A DNA stretch of 15,943 nt from Nitrospirota bacterium (GTDB taxonomy: Bacteria; Nitrospirota; Thermodesulfovibrionia; UBA6902): positions 1 through 15,943 of the forward strand of contig JAJRVB010000047.1 of the NCBI GenBank assembly GCA_024277515.1, read 5' to 3'. The translations under genes were made by a program, and so were the position numbers. Under the pieces are notes generated by a model, which was not told where the DNA came from, did no database searches, and worked only from the letters and a program-made list of their open reading frames with translations. How positions within the stretch are numbered: position 1 is the first letter of the stretch; each line of letters starts with the position of its first letter. Of the stretch, positions 1 through 7,099 are shown in pieces.

Positions 1-1058
1 AAAATGGAATTTACTCCGGGTTCCTCAACATGAAACGAGCTTACAGGTATATCAGTTAATTCAAAATTGTTCCGTCTTATAAACCGCATCCTTTCTATGA
101 ACACCTGGTAGGAATCCCTCCCGCTATTTGCGCCGAAACAGGAAGAAAAGAGTATACCGTCACTCCCTGTCAGAGAGGCATACAGCTCTTTCATATCGTC
201 ATTATTGATAATGCATTTGTAGAAATCATCGTTGTCCTGAGGACAGATGCGGCACCCGTTACAGCGCCGTATCTTATAATTATTGAGGTATTTGATATCA
301 ATATCTGCTGCCAATCCTTCAAATGAGGTATCGAGAAGCTTCTTTACAGTGTCTTTATGGTCTTCACTTCCCATAATTACAGTTATTTTTAACGGTTTTG
401 AATTATTAGTCTGTCTTGAGTTCATAATTCTTGCTGCCTGAGCAACTCTCTTGCCTGTGCCCATAGACGTTTGAAGGCCGAAATTGTCGTCAATAATCGC
501 GCCGATGTCTCCTGCCCATGCCGTGCCGCCGTACTGGCTTGTCGGCGGGCCGTTACCGACAATTGACGCTCCAAGCTGCAGACTGTCATAGAGTCCGTAT
601 ACATTGGTAGTCTCCTGGCCGCCGTTTCTTTTGGCGCCCACACTGACAAACCCTGCAGACTTCTTATTAAACAGCAAAGGACCGTTTTCTTTCAGAAGGT
701 TAAACAGTGTATTGATATATGAGGATCGATCTCCAAAATATACCGGGGAAGAAAAGATGATTCCATCCGCCTTTTTAATCCTGTTGATCAATTGCCTCGG
801 TTTTTCACATTTCCCGATATCGGAAATATATTCCGGAAGTTTTACAATATCAATCTCTCCGCCCTGTGAAACAGCTCCAAACAGTGATGCCATCATGATG
901 GCTTCAGAGTTGCTCAGCTTTTTTGCCGAAGATATTTCATATATCGTATCGTACAGGTCCTGAAATGAAAGACTGTTATAAACATACTCAAGCAGGACAT
1001 CAGGCTTAATCCGGTTACGGCTGCTTCCCACTATGCCCAGTATTTTTAATTTCTTCAT
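1..1058 (-). CDS. Two-domain iron-sulfur flavoprotein / NADPH-dependent FMN reductase family (partial, C-terminus beyond the window)
   Basis: This frame is open from an ATG at 1058 to the left edge (352 codons seen). Residues 1-215 form a flavodoxin-like FMN reductase domain: a beta strand (KLKILGIVGSSR, about 4-14), then SSPVYFGDRSSYINTLFN at about 103-120, the usual flavin-contacting loop. From about residue 223 a second copy of the fold begins (KITVIMGS) with a C266-x2-C269-x2-C272-x9-C282 cluster, like the compact [4Fe-4S] motif of archaeal and bacterial iron-sulfur flavoproteins, then GILFSSCFGANSGRDSYQVFIERMRF, which parallels the loop of domain one. It is probably a cytosolic electron carrier or reductase; its substrate cannot be read from sequence. 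A strong Shine-Dalgarno (AGAGGAGGGA) precedes the ATG, and only 17 bp separate it from the end of pseG, so it is likely the last visible gene of the glycan operon. The family call is firm; the role is unknown. Confidence 0.82.
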   Translation of the reverse strand, partial: MKKLKILGIVGSSRNRIKPDVLLEYVYNSLSFQDLYDTIYEISSAKKLSNSEAIMMASLFGAVSQGGEIDIVKLPEYISDIGKCEKPRQLINRIKKADGIIFSSPVYFGDRSSYINTLFNLLKENGPLLFNKKSAGFVSVGAKRNGGQETTNVYGLYDSLQLGASIVGNGPPTSQYGGTAWAGDIGAIIDDNFGLQTSMGTGKRVAQAARIMNSRQTNNSKPLKITVIMGSEDHKDTVKKLLDTSFEGLAADIDIKYLNNYKIRRCNGCRICPQDNDDFYKCIINNDDMKELYASLTGSDGILFSSCFGANSGRDSYQVFIERMRFIRRNNFELTDIPVSSFHVEEPGVNSI

Positions 1059-1075
1059 ATTCCCTCCTCTTTTTA

Positions 1076-1426
1076 TCAGGCGACCCCGGTCACCGCGTTA
1101 CCACTGCTGATCAGCTGTTCCCTGATTGACAGGGCCACTCTGTGCGCGCCAGATCCGGTGCACACCTTTTTACATGCCCGACTCATACATGACCTTGTTT
1201 CACTATTTTTCAGTTTTTGGAATTCATCAAGAAACAGGTCCTTTTTTAACTCGATTCCAATGCCTAATGCTATTGCCGCACCTTTATTTTGGAGCTCTGT
1301 TGCGTTCTTCAGTTGATTTTCCACCTGACATATAATCATCATCGGGGTCCCCACACAGGCAGACTGAAAAGATGTGATTCCTCCTGCAGTTATCAGAAGG
1401 TCACTTTCATATAAGACATCTGCCAT
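1076..1426 (-). CDS. pseG: PseG C-terminal fragment (116 aa, ATG directly after the amber)
   Basis: An ATG follows the TAG at once (TAGATG), in the same frame, so termination-reinitiation could yield this fragment; a GGAG lies only three bases before the ATG, too close for a good Shine-Dalgarno. It contains ITAGGITSFQSACVGTP, the UDP-binding loop of GT-B enzymes. The family usually has Glu where this protein has Gln (the Q of TSFQSA, codon CAG), a second possible sign of decay or divergence. The C-terminus (GSGAHRVALSIREQL) is normal for the family. Whether it is made as a separate protein is unknown. Confidence 0.55.
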   Translation of the reverse strand: MADVLYESDLLITAGGITSFQSACVGTPMMIICQVENQLKNATELQNKGAAIALGIGIELKKDLFLDEFQKLKNSETRSCMSRACKKVCTGSGAHRVALSIREQLISSGNAVTGVA

Positions 1427-2128
1427 CTACTCCGGTGAAATGTTATGATGCACATTAATTCGAGGATTATCTGCTGCTGACTGCTTAATCGCATCCAGGC
1501 TTTTGGCGAGGCCGCCGACTATTACCCTGATATCCACATTTGTATCTTTAATTAACTCCAGCACCGTTCGGGTCAGACCTGCCGTATCACTTCCGCCGAA
1601 ATTTACCGTGATCTTTTCAAGTCGTTCCCTTATAAATTTATGACGTCTGTTATATTCCTCATAAACTGGATTCAAAAGAAAGTATCCCGGGCCTGTCAGA
1701 AACTTTGTATCTCCGTATTTAGAAGTAAAAGTATTCCCCTGACAGAACAGATTGGCATTTACAACCATATGAGACGGCATGGGAAATTGATCGTGGTCGC
1801 TGATCATTATCAGATATTTTGATATTTTTCTGAGGGAATCAAAATATTCTTCGCCTTTAAAATAGAGGTCGGTAATCATTACAGGAAAAGGCTCCTTATC
1901 AATGATTAAACCTGTCTGCCTCAGCTGTTCCTCTTCATCCAGGCCTTCAGGCAGGACATGGCAGCGGTACTGATTGAATTCAATGAGCTTCAGTCCACGC
2001 TCACCCACTGTCGAGATAAATGATATATCAAACCCCATATCCGTTAATTCTCCTGCCAGCGCCAGACAACGCATTATATGCCCCAGGCCAAGCCTATTAC
2101 TTCCGTCGGTCCGAAAATAAATTCTCAT
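1427..2128 (-). CDS. pseG: PseG N-terminal fragment (233 aa, ends at the internal amber)
   Basis: This is the upstream piece of the interrupted pseG. It holds the whole N-terminal substrate domain with GLGHIMR and His17, the interdomain linker (about 145-170), and the first strands of the C-terminal domain (NFGGSD; RVIVGGLAKS at about 201-210). The break falls inside the C-terminal Rossmann-like domain, not between domains, so this piece alone would be expected to fold badly and lack much of the nucleotide-binding site. Confidence 0.7.
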   Translation of the reverse strand: MRIYFRTDGSNRLGLGHIMRCLALAGELTDMGFDISFISTVGERGLKLIEFNQYRCHVLPEGLDEEEQLRQTGLIIDKEPFPVMITDLYFKGEEYFDSLRKISKYLIMISDHDQFPMPSHMVVNANLFCQGNTFTSKYGDTKFLTGPGYFLLNPVYEEYNRRHKFIRERLEKITVNFGGSDTAGLTRTVLELIKDTNVDIRVIVGGLAKSLDAIKQSAADNPRINVHHNISPE

Positions 2129-3162
2129 ATATTACTTGTCTCCAGACACGCCTCGGTTACAGGGCTCAGTTCTTCAATATCTTTTACTGCAACCTTACCT
2201 ATCACTCTTGAAATATTCTTCGGCGCCATTCCGTTAGAAGGTCGCAGCATGACAATATCCCGTTCTGAAACAGTTTCGCCTTTGCAAATAAGGCGCTTCG
2301 CATAAATCCCCTTACGGGCCCTGGCCCTGGCCGGCATCTCATCTTCAGAAATGCTCTTTTCACAATTCCCGAGGCTGAGTTCCAGATTACGGACATCAGT
2401 GACAAGCTGCCTTAATTCAGGTATATCAAGCGCGAAGGCATGGTCCGGCCCTTCGGCATTCTTATCAAAGGTAATATGCTTTTCTATCATGCAGGCCCCT
2501 AATGCAACTGCGCCCAGCGGGACAATGCATCCGGGTGAGTGATCGGAGTAGCCGACAGGACGCTGAAGTTTCTCCCTCATCGTCTGAAGCGCCCTTAAAT
2601 TGGCCTCTTCAAACCGTGTCGGGTAACTCACTACACATTGCATGACCAGAATATCCTCATTACCGGTCGCTGTGATACATTCAATTGTTTCCTCGATTTC
2701 TTTCATGGTTGACATTCCCACAGACAGTATTACGGGTTTCCCTTTCAGCGCAATATGTTCAACAAGGGGCAGATTCGTCAGTTCACCTGATGCTATTTTG
2801 AAAGCGGATACATCAAGTGACTCAAGCAGGTCCGCCATCCGGAAATCAAACGGCGCTGATAAAAAAACAACTCCCAGACTTTCAGCATATTCCTTCAATA
2901 TCCCATGCCATTCATCAGGCAGCTCCAGGGACTTTATAAGATCATACGCTTCAGGTCTCTCTTTTCTGTTTACGAGTGTCTCCGCCCTGAACGACTGAAA
3001 CTTTACCGCATCCACGCCACAGGCAACAGCATCCTGCACAAGACGTTTTGCTATATCCAGGTCCCGGCAATGGTTCGAGCCTATTTCCGCAATAATAAAT
3101 GCGGAGCTGCCCTCGCCGACTATCCTTCCGTTAATGTTAATGCTTCTGATGTCTTTCGCCAC
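2125..3162 (-). CDS. pseI: PseI/NeuB-family nonulosonic acid synthase
   Basis: This is a cytosolic TIM-barrel synthase that condenses phosphoenolpyruvate with a free 6-deoxy-diacetamido hexose to give a nine-carbon nonulosonic acid. The NeuB domain (about 20-265) shows AEIGSNH (25-31), DAVKFQSF, KIASGE (122-127), SYPT, SDHSPG (206-211), EKH (227-229) and GPDH (238-241), the usual Glu/His active-site set. A C-terminal SAF (antifreeze-like) domain (about 283-340) has GIYAKRLICKGE and RPSNGM, whose Arg reaches the partner active site in NeuB dimers. Length (345 aa) is normal. The start is GTG at 3162, inside the last 43 bp of the ATP-grasp gene; no other in-frame start fits as well. The stop overlaps the pseG ATG. 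AEIG and GPDH resemble NeuB/LegI more than Campylobacter PseI, so the exact substrate (pseudaminate or legionaminate type) rests on the neighbouring pseB and pseC. Confidence 0.88.
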   Translation of the reverse strand: MAKDIRSININGRIVGEGSSAFIIAEIGSNHCRDLDIAKRLVQDAVACGVDAVKFQSFRAETLVNRKERPEAYDLIKSLELPDEWHGILKEYAESLGVVFLSAPFDFRMADLLESLDVSAFKIASGELTNLPLVEHIALKGKPVILSVGMSTMKEIEETIECITATGNEDILVMQCVVSYPTRFEEANLRALQTMREKLQRPVGYSDHSPGCIVPLGAVALGACMIEKHITFDKNAEGPDHAFALDIPELRQLVTDVRNLELSLGNCEKSISEDEMPARARARKGIYAKRLICKGETVSERDIVMLRPSNGMAPKNISRVIGKVAVKDIEELSPVTEACLETSNI

Positions 3163-4163
3163 AGGGCGTCATCCCTTTCAACAGCCATATCTAATGTTGT
3201 ACGAACAAGTAGTTTGTCCATTGCATATTCATGCATCTCCGGGACATCGTTGCCAAGAGCCATTTGAGCAAGAAGATGAGGGAAATTAATACCGCAGGCA
3301 GTAGCAAGATACCCATAGCCCCAGAGCCTCGGGTTTATTTCAAGCAATCTGAATTCACCGGAATTCAGATCTTTTTTGAATTCTATGAGGGCCGGACCTG
3401 CCCAGTTCTCAAGGCTCTCCAGCAGGCGTGTTCCATATAATTTTAAAATATCTTCCTGAACCGGCTCTCCAACAATAGCAGGGCCTCCATCAGGATAGAG
3501 TGTCTTCAGGCTTCTCGAAAAAAAACTTGCCTTAACAGAATGGTCACGATCATAAAGAAATCCAGCGGCATATACGGATCCTCTGCCGCCCGGAATCATC
3601 TCCTGCGCAATGAACTCTGATTGCGGCACCTTGCGCATAAGACTGCGAAGTTCTTCTTCCCTGTGTATATAACTCAACCCCCTGGAACCATGAGAAATTC
3701 TTGGTTTCACTACTAACGGGAACTTTGATTTGGCAGGGTCAATCTCATCTAAAAGCCTTGTTTCAGGACATGGGACGCCCGCTCGCCCTGCAACATTTGA
3801 GACCAGATATTTGTCTGTGGCATTGATTAATGTGTTGTATTCCGGTACAAGCATATTTATATTATCTCTTTCAAAAACCGTCCTGTTTCTGGAGAGAGAT
3901 ATTATCTCTTCTTCCAGGCAGGGAATAATGACATTCACCGATTCTCTGTGGCAGATCTCGAGAAGTTTCTCTATATACAACTCCTCATCAGAGGCAAGGG
4001 GGACGAGATATGGAATAATGTTATGCTGATACAGTCCTGAAGCAAAGGGATCATTTTCAACTCCGATAAGCCTGTACCCTCCATGTTCCGCGAGTGCGCG
4101 GCAGCAATTCAGGCCGGGCGGCGCGCCGACTGCGGTAATTAATATTGTTCCATGGTTTTTCAT
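3120..4163 (-). CDS. ATP-grasp domain ligase (CarB-like) in the nonulosonate cluster
   Basis: ATP-grasp enzymes activate a carboxylate as acyl phosphate and join it to an amine or other nucleophile. The protein (347 aa) has an N-terminal Rossmann-like pre-ATP-grasp domain (TILITAVGAPPGLNCCRAL, 6-24; GVENDP, 34-39), then the ATP-grasp fold: TDK (116-118), VVKPR with Lys153, a glycine-rich loop SHGSRG (157-162), the QEMIPGG hinge (187-193), Glu261 in LIEFKKD and the Mg-binding EINPR (275-279). It resembles the carbamoyl-phosphate-synthase-like group found in surface-sugar loci. A likely job is adding an amino acid or other acid to an amino group of the sugar or its precursor; this is inferred from context, since no acetyltransferase (pseH) is visible. 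The ATG at 4163 has an AGGGAG Shine-Dalgarno. It starts 12 bp after the previous gene and overlaps pseI by 43 bp. It ends with TAG. Confidence 0.85.
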   Translation of the reverse strand: MKNHGTILITAVGAPPGLNCCRALAEHGGYRLIGVENDPFASGLYQHNIIPYLVPLASDEELYIEKLLEICHRESVNVIIPCLEEEIISLSRNRTVFERDNINMLVPEYNTLINATDKYLVSNVAGRAGVPCPETRLLDEIDPAKSKFPLVVKPRISHGSRGLSYIHREEELRSLMRKVPQSEFIAQEMIPGGRGSVYAAGFLYDRDHSVKASFFSRSLKTLYPDGGPAIVGEPVQEDILKLYGTRLLESLENWAGPALIEFKKDLNSGEFRLLEINPRLWGYGYLATACGINFPHLLAQMALGNDVPEMHEYAMDKLLVRTTLDMAVERDDALWRKTSEALTLTEG

Positions 4164-4175
4164 ATGTCTCCCTGT

Positions 4176-6197
4176 TCAGACCGGACGAAAAACAATCCCG
4201 ACACAGTTTCCCTCCATAAACCGATCAATATCATCCATTTCACATGCTTTTTTTACAACTTTAAGGGCTTCACGGGAAGCTTCCAGAGTTTTGTTTATAT
4301 CATCAACTGTATGTGAATAAGTCACGAGCTGGGCAGCGCCGAAAAGTATGCCTCGTTTTATCGTCTCCTGCATGAAAAGGCTCTTGATCTGCAATGACTC
4401 CTTTCCGTTTTTATCATAAAAGTAAAACTTTGTTCTCGGAGGATAGCCGACGCATTCGGCGTTAATCCTGAAATCCCCTGCCATTGCATTAAACCCGTCC
4501 TTCAACTTCTTCCCCTGTCTCCAGATGTGTCCGATAACATTACGTTCCTTAACCTCCCGGATAGTAGCCAGTGCAGCGGCAATGGATGAGGTCTCACCGT
4601 AGAACGTCCCTGAAAAGAATACCCTTTCAAATTCCTTCATATACTCTCTTTTACCGACAATAGCCGAAATAGGCATTCCATTACCCATAGCTTTACCTAT
4701 GCATGCAATATCAGGTACGACACCTGTAATTTCCTGAGCTCCTCCAAGGGCAAATCTGAATCCTGTTATAATTTCGTCAAAGATTAAAAGAGAGCCGTTA
4801 TAGTTCGTAATTTCTCTTATTTCTTCAAGAAATCCCGGCTGGATATCATTGATCCCTATAGGTTCCATGATTACCGCAGCGATTTCATTACCATGCTGTT
4901 CGAATATCTTCCTGAGAGAATCTATATCGTTATAATCAAACCTGAACACATAATCCCTGAGCACCCCGGGGACACCCGCATTTTTATCGGTGGATATGAC
5001 ATACCAGTCCTGCCAGCCGTGATATCCGCAAAAAGCTATCTTCTCTCTGCCGGTACACGCCCTTGCCAGACGGACAGCGCCGGAATCAGCATCCGTTCCG
5101 TTCTTGCAAAACCTTACCATCTCTGCGCAGGGGACAACCTCTGTTAGCAGCTCTGCAAGTTCTACCTCCAGAGGATGCATAAGTGTAAATGTAGTGCCCT
5201 CTGCAATATGCTTCTGTGCCGCTTCAACGACAACGGGATACCCATGTCCAAGCAGCATGGCCCCCAGAGAACCCGGATAATCAATGTACTCATTTCCGTC
5301 AACATCGAAAACATGACACCCCTTCCCGTGAGAAATATACTTCGGATAAACACCATCCACAAACTGGCCGGGCCCTTTACTGATAGTCTGGGTGCCGCAT
5401 GGGATCACCTTTTCAGCCCTCTTCCATAATTCATCTGATTTTCTGAACTTTACTTTCAGGTCCTGTTTCAAGGATTCAAGATATCCTTCGTTTCGCTTTA
5501 TTCCCTGATTTATCTCTCCAAGGCCCGGATCTTCGGCAAAGAGGTCTAAAATATCCTGAAAAACAAAGTCTGTCTTATTTCCAATCCTCTTCATTATTTC
5601 TTTAACCAGGATATAATCGGATTCTTCATCAATGGTCCATCTCAGATCAGAATAATCAATCCCGTTTTTATATACTCCCAGGCTGTATTTTTCAGGGTGC
5701 TTTTTTATGTACGGGGTAACATGTTCTCGCTCTGAAGGGAGTTCTGCATTCTCCCAGGCATCTCTCAAACATGCAAATGTAAAGACTTCTACATCCAGGC
5801 CATCCGGGAAAGTGGGCTCCATAGTATTATTGACATAGTCATATTCACCATCAAACAGTTCGATAACCTTATCCACAATAAACGGGTCGATAAGAGGACA
5901 GTCAGCTGTGATCCTTACGATGGTCTGCGCTTTATACATTATTGCCGCGCGATAAAAACGATCAAGCAGATCATCCTCACTGCCCCGGAACAGATCAACT
6001 CCCGTATTCCGTGCAAACCGCTCTATAACATCGTCTTCAGGTTTCTCTGTGGTGGCAACAACTATCCGGTTGACCCTTTCCGAGATCCTGATCCTCCTGA
6101 CCAAGAGCCCCAGGACGGTATCGCCGTTTAAATCCATTAATACCTTCCCGGGAAGTCTTGAGGATCCCATCCTCGCCTGTATAATAGCCAATACCAT
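4176..6197 (-). CDS. SpsF-type cytidylyltransferase fused to class III (GSA-like) PLP aminotransferase
   Basis: One 673-residue reading frame carries two enzymes. Residues 1 to about 245 are a nucleotidyltransferase of the SpsF/CMP-sugar synthetase group: AIIQARMGSSRLPGKVL (4-20), ITADCPLIDP (96-105), DVEVF (135-139). It probably activates the nonulosonate as CMP-sugar, the role PseF plays elsewhere. Residues about 250-673 are a class III aminotransferase like glutamate-1-semialdehyde aminomutase: GCHVFDVDGNEYIDY (293-307), KNGTDAD (365-371), YHGWQDWY (392-399), FDEIITGFR with Asp474 holding the PLP ring nitrogen, and Lys502 in CIGKAMGNG as Schiff-base lysine. All key residues are present, so both halves look active. 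The aminotransferase substrate is unknown; PseC already supplies the standard transamination. The ATG is 7 bp past the aldo/keto reductase stop, whose TGA sits in the TGAAGG Shine-Dalgarno, implying translational coupling. Confidence 0.88.
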   Translation of the reverse strand: MVLAIIQARMGSSRLPGKVLMDLNGDTVLGLLVRRIRISERVNRIVVATTEKPEDDVIERFARNTGVDLFRGSEDDLLDRFYRAAIMYKAQTIVRITADCPLIDPFIVDKVIELFDGEYDYVNNTMEPTFPDGLDVEVFTFACLRDAWENAELPSEREHVTPYIKKHPEKYSLGVYKNGIDYSDLRWTIDEESDYILVKEIMKRIGNKTDFVFQDILDLFAEDPGLGEINQGIKRNEGYLESLKQDLKVKFRKSDELWKRAEKVIPCGTQTISKGPGQFVDGVYPKYISHGKGCHVFDVDGNEYIDYPGSLGAMLLGHGYPVVVEAAQKHIAEGTTFTLMHPLEVELAELLTEVVPCAEMVRFCKNGTDADSGAVRLARACTGREKIAFCGYHGWQDWYVISTDKNAGVPGVLRDYVFRFDYNDIDSLRKIFEQHGNEIAAVIMEPIGINDIQPGFLEEIREITNYNGSLLIFDEIITGFRFALGGAQEITGVVPDIACIGKAMGNGMPISAIVGKREYMKEFERVFFSGTFYGETSSIAAALATIREVKERNVIGHIWRQGKKLKDGFNAMAGDFRINAECVGYPPRTKFYFYDKNGKESLQIKSLFMQETIKRGILFGAAQLVTYSHTVDDINKTLEASREALKVVKKACEMDDIDRFMEGNCVGIVFRPV

Positions 6198-6204
6198 TTT
6201 ACCT

Positions 6205-7095
6205 TCAGTTCACTCCCCATTTATAAGGCAGAATAATATCTTCATCCCTGATCTCAAGACCTGAAAGCTGATGTCTCAATAATTCAAAGTTATTGATATT
6301 TTCACCCGCAAGGCTGCCGGTATTGACCTCAAGATGCTCCCGGCTGTCAATACCAAAAACAACTCTGTCAATAGACGGATTAGTAATAACAAATAAAAGT
6401 GCTATAGATTCGGGCCTGATACTGTAATCAGATGAAAGTTCTCTGATCCTCCTGATCTGACCTGTAACATTCAGGAATTTACCCGCGAGACTCGTCTCAT
6501 CCAGAAAAAACAGGCCCTGCAGGAAAACGGACCTCGCGTAAAGCAGTGCGCCCTGAGTTTTAAGTTTTTGCAGTAAATTATCCTTTAGGAATCTCTGATC
6601 AAAAAGGTTTACAGGGAACTCTATCGCCGGATTATCATCAACTTCCCGCACCAGGGTTTCCGCCTCTTCCGGATGATAGACGGAAGCACCGTAAGTCCCC
6701 AACACCCCGTCTCTTTTAAGAGATTGCAGGACAGGGACTATTGTCCTGCCATAAAGCTTATATGTTTCGTATGAGTGCATGAGTACACAATCAATAAATG
6801 GGATGCTCAAATTATCCAGCGATTCAAACACCTCTTTTTCAACATCTGCCGGACTCAGATATTCTCTGGGGGGGAGCTTGGTTATGACTTTGAATGTCTT
6901 TCCGCTGCGTCCGAAATATTCTCCGATTACTTTCTCCGCGGCCCCGTATGCCCTGGCAGTGTCTATGCCCGGAATATTTTTTTCAAACGCCAGGTCAAGA
7001 ATATGAAACGCTTCTTCTTTGGTCAGTTTCCTTTTATTCGAAACGCCGTATTCCAATCCGAAATTTGCCGAGCCGATGGTAAATTTATTAATCAT
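6205..7095 (-). CDS. Aldo/keto reductase
   Basis: This is a cytosolic NAD(P)H-dependent oxidoreductase of the aldo/keto reductase family (296 aa, TIM barrel). The catalytic tetrad is complete: Asp45 and Tyr50 (IDTARAYG), Lys73 (ITKLP) and His107 (LMHSYE). The C-terminal NAD(P)-binding region has FGIDSREHLEVN (about 247-258). Reductases of this kind recur beside SpsF-like cytidylyltransferases in flagellar and surface sugar loci; the substrate is unknown but is probably a sugar or nonulosonate intermediate. The gene starts 4 bp after pseC with no clear Shine-Dalgarno, so it likely depends on translation of pseC. Family assignment is firm; pathway role is inferred from position. Confidence 0.86.
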   Translation of the reverse strand: MINKFTIGSANFGLEYGVSNKRKLTKEEAFHILDLAFEKNIPGIDTARAYGAAEKVIGEYFGRSGKTFKVITKLPPREYLSPADVEKEVFESLDNLSIPFIDCVLMHSYETYKLYGRTIVPVLQSLKRDGVLGTYGASVYHPEEAETLVREVDDNPAIEFPVNLFDQRFLKDNLLQKLKTQGALLYARSVFLQGLFFLDETSLAGKFLNVTGQIRRIRELSSDYSIRPESIALLFVITNPSIDRVVFGIDSREHLEVNTGSLAGENINNFELLRHQLSGLEIRDEDIILPYKWGVN

Positions 7096-7099
7096 CTGT

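Larger units (their letters stand above)
1076..2128 (-). pseudogene. pseG: PseG/SpsG-like UDP-sugar hydrolase interrupted by an in-frame amber codon
   Basis: PseG removes UDP from UDP-2,4-diacetamido-2,4,6-trideoxy-L-altrose, the step before condensation by PseI. The reading frame from 2128 to 1076 encodes one 350-codon PseG-like protein except for a TAG at 1429-1427 (codon 234). The N-terminal part has the GLGHIMR motif, with His17 in the position of the catalytic histidine of Campylobacter PseG. The C-terminal GT-B half has NFGGSD (176-181) and, after the stop, ITAGG. The two parts join without loss: SPE, stop, MADVLYESDLLITAGG matches the continuous family pattern, so a substitution rather than a frameshift made the stop. 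The start ATG overlaps the pseI stop (ATGA, 2125-2128). TAG ends flgM, flgN and the ATP-grasp gene here, so TAG is a normal stop. It could be a real null mutation, two coupled polypeptides, amber suppression, or a sequencing error. Confidence 0.75.

Noticed and set aside
604..963. Plus-strand reading frame of 119 codons
   Set aside because: It is the antisense shadow of the flavoprotein gene; no family motifs and no ribosome-binding site.
1427..1429. Pyrrolysine or general recoding of TAG in pseG
   Set aside because: TAG terminates three other genes in the window, PseG is not a known Pyl protein, and no recoding signal is visible.
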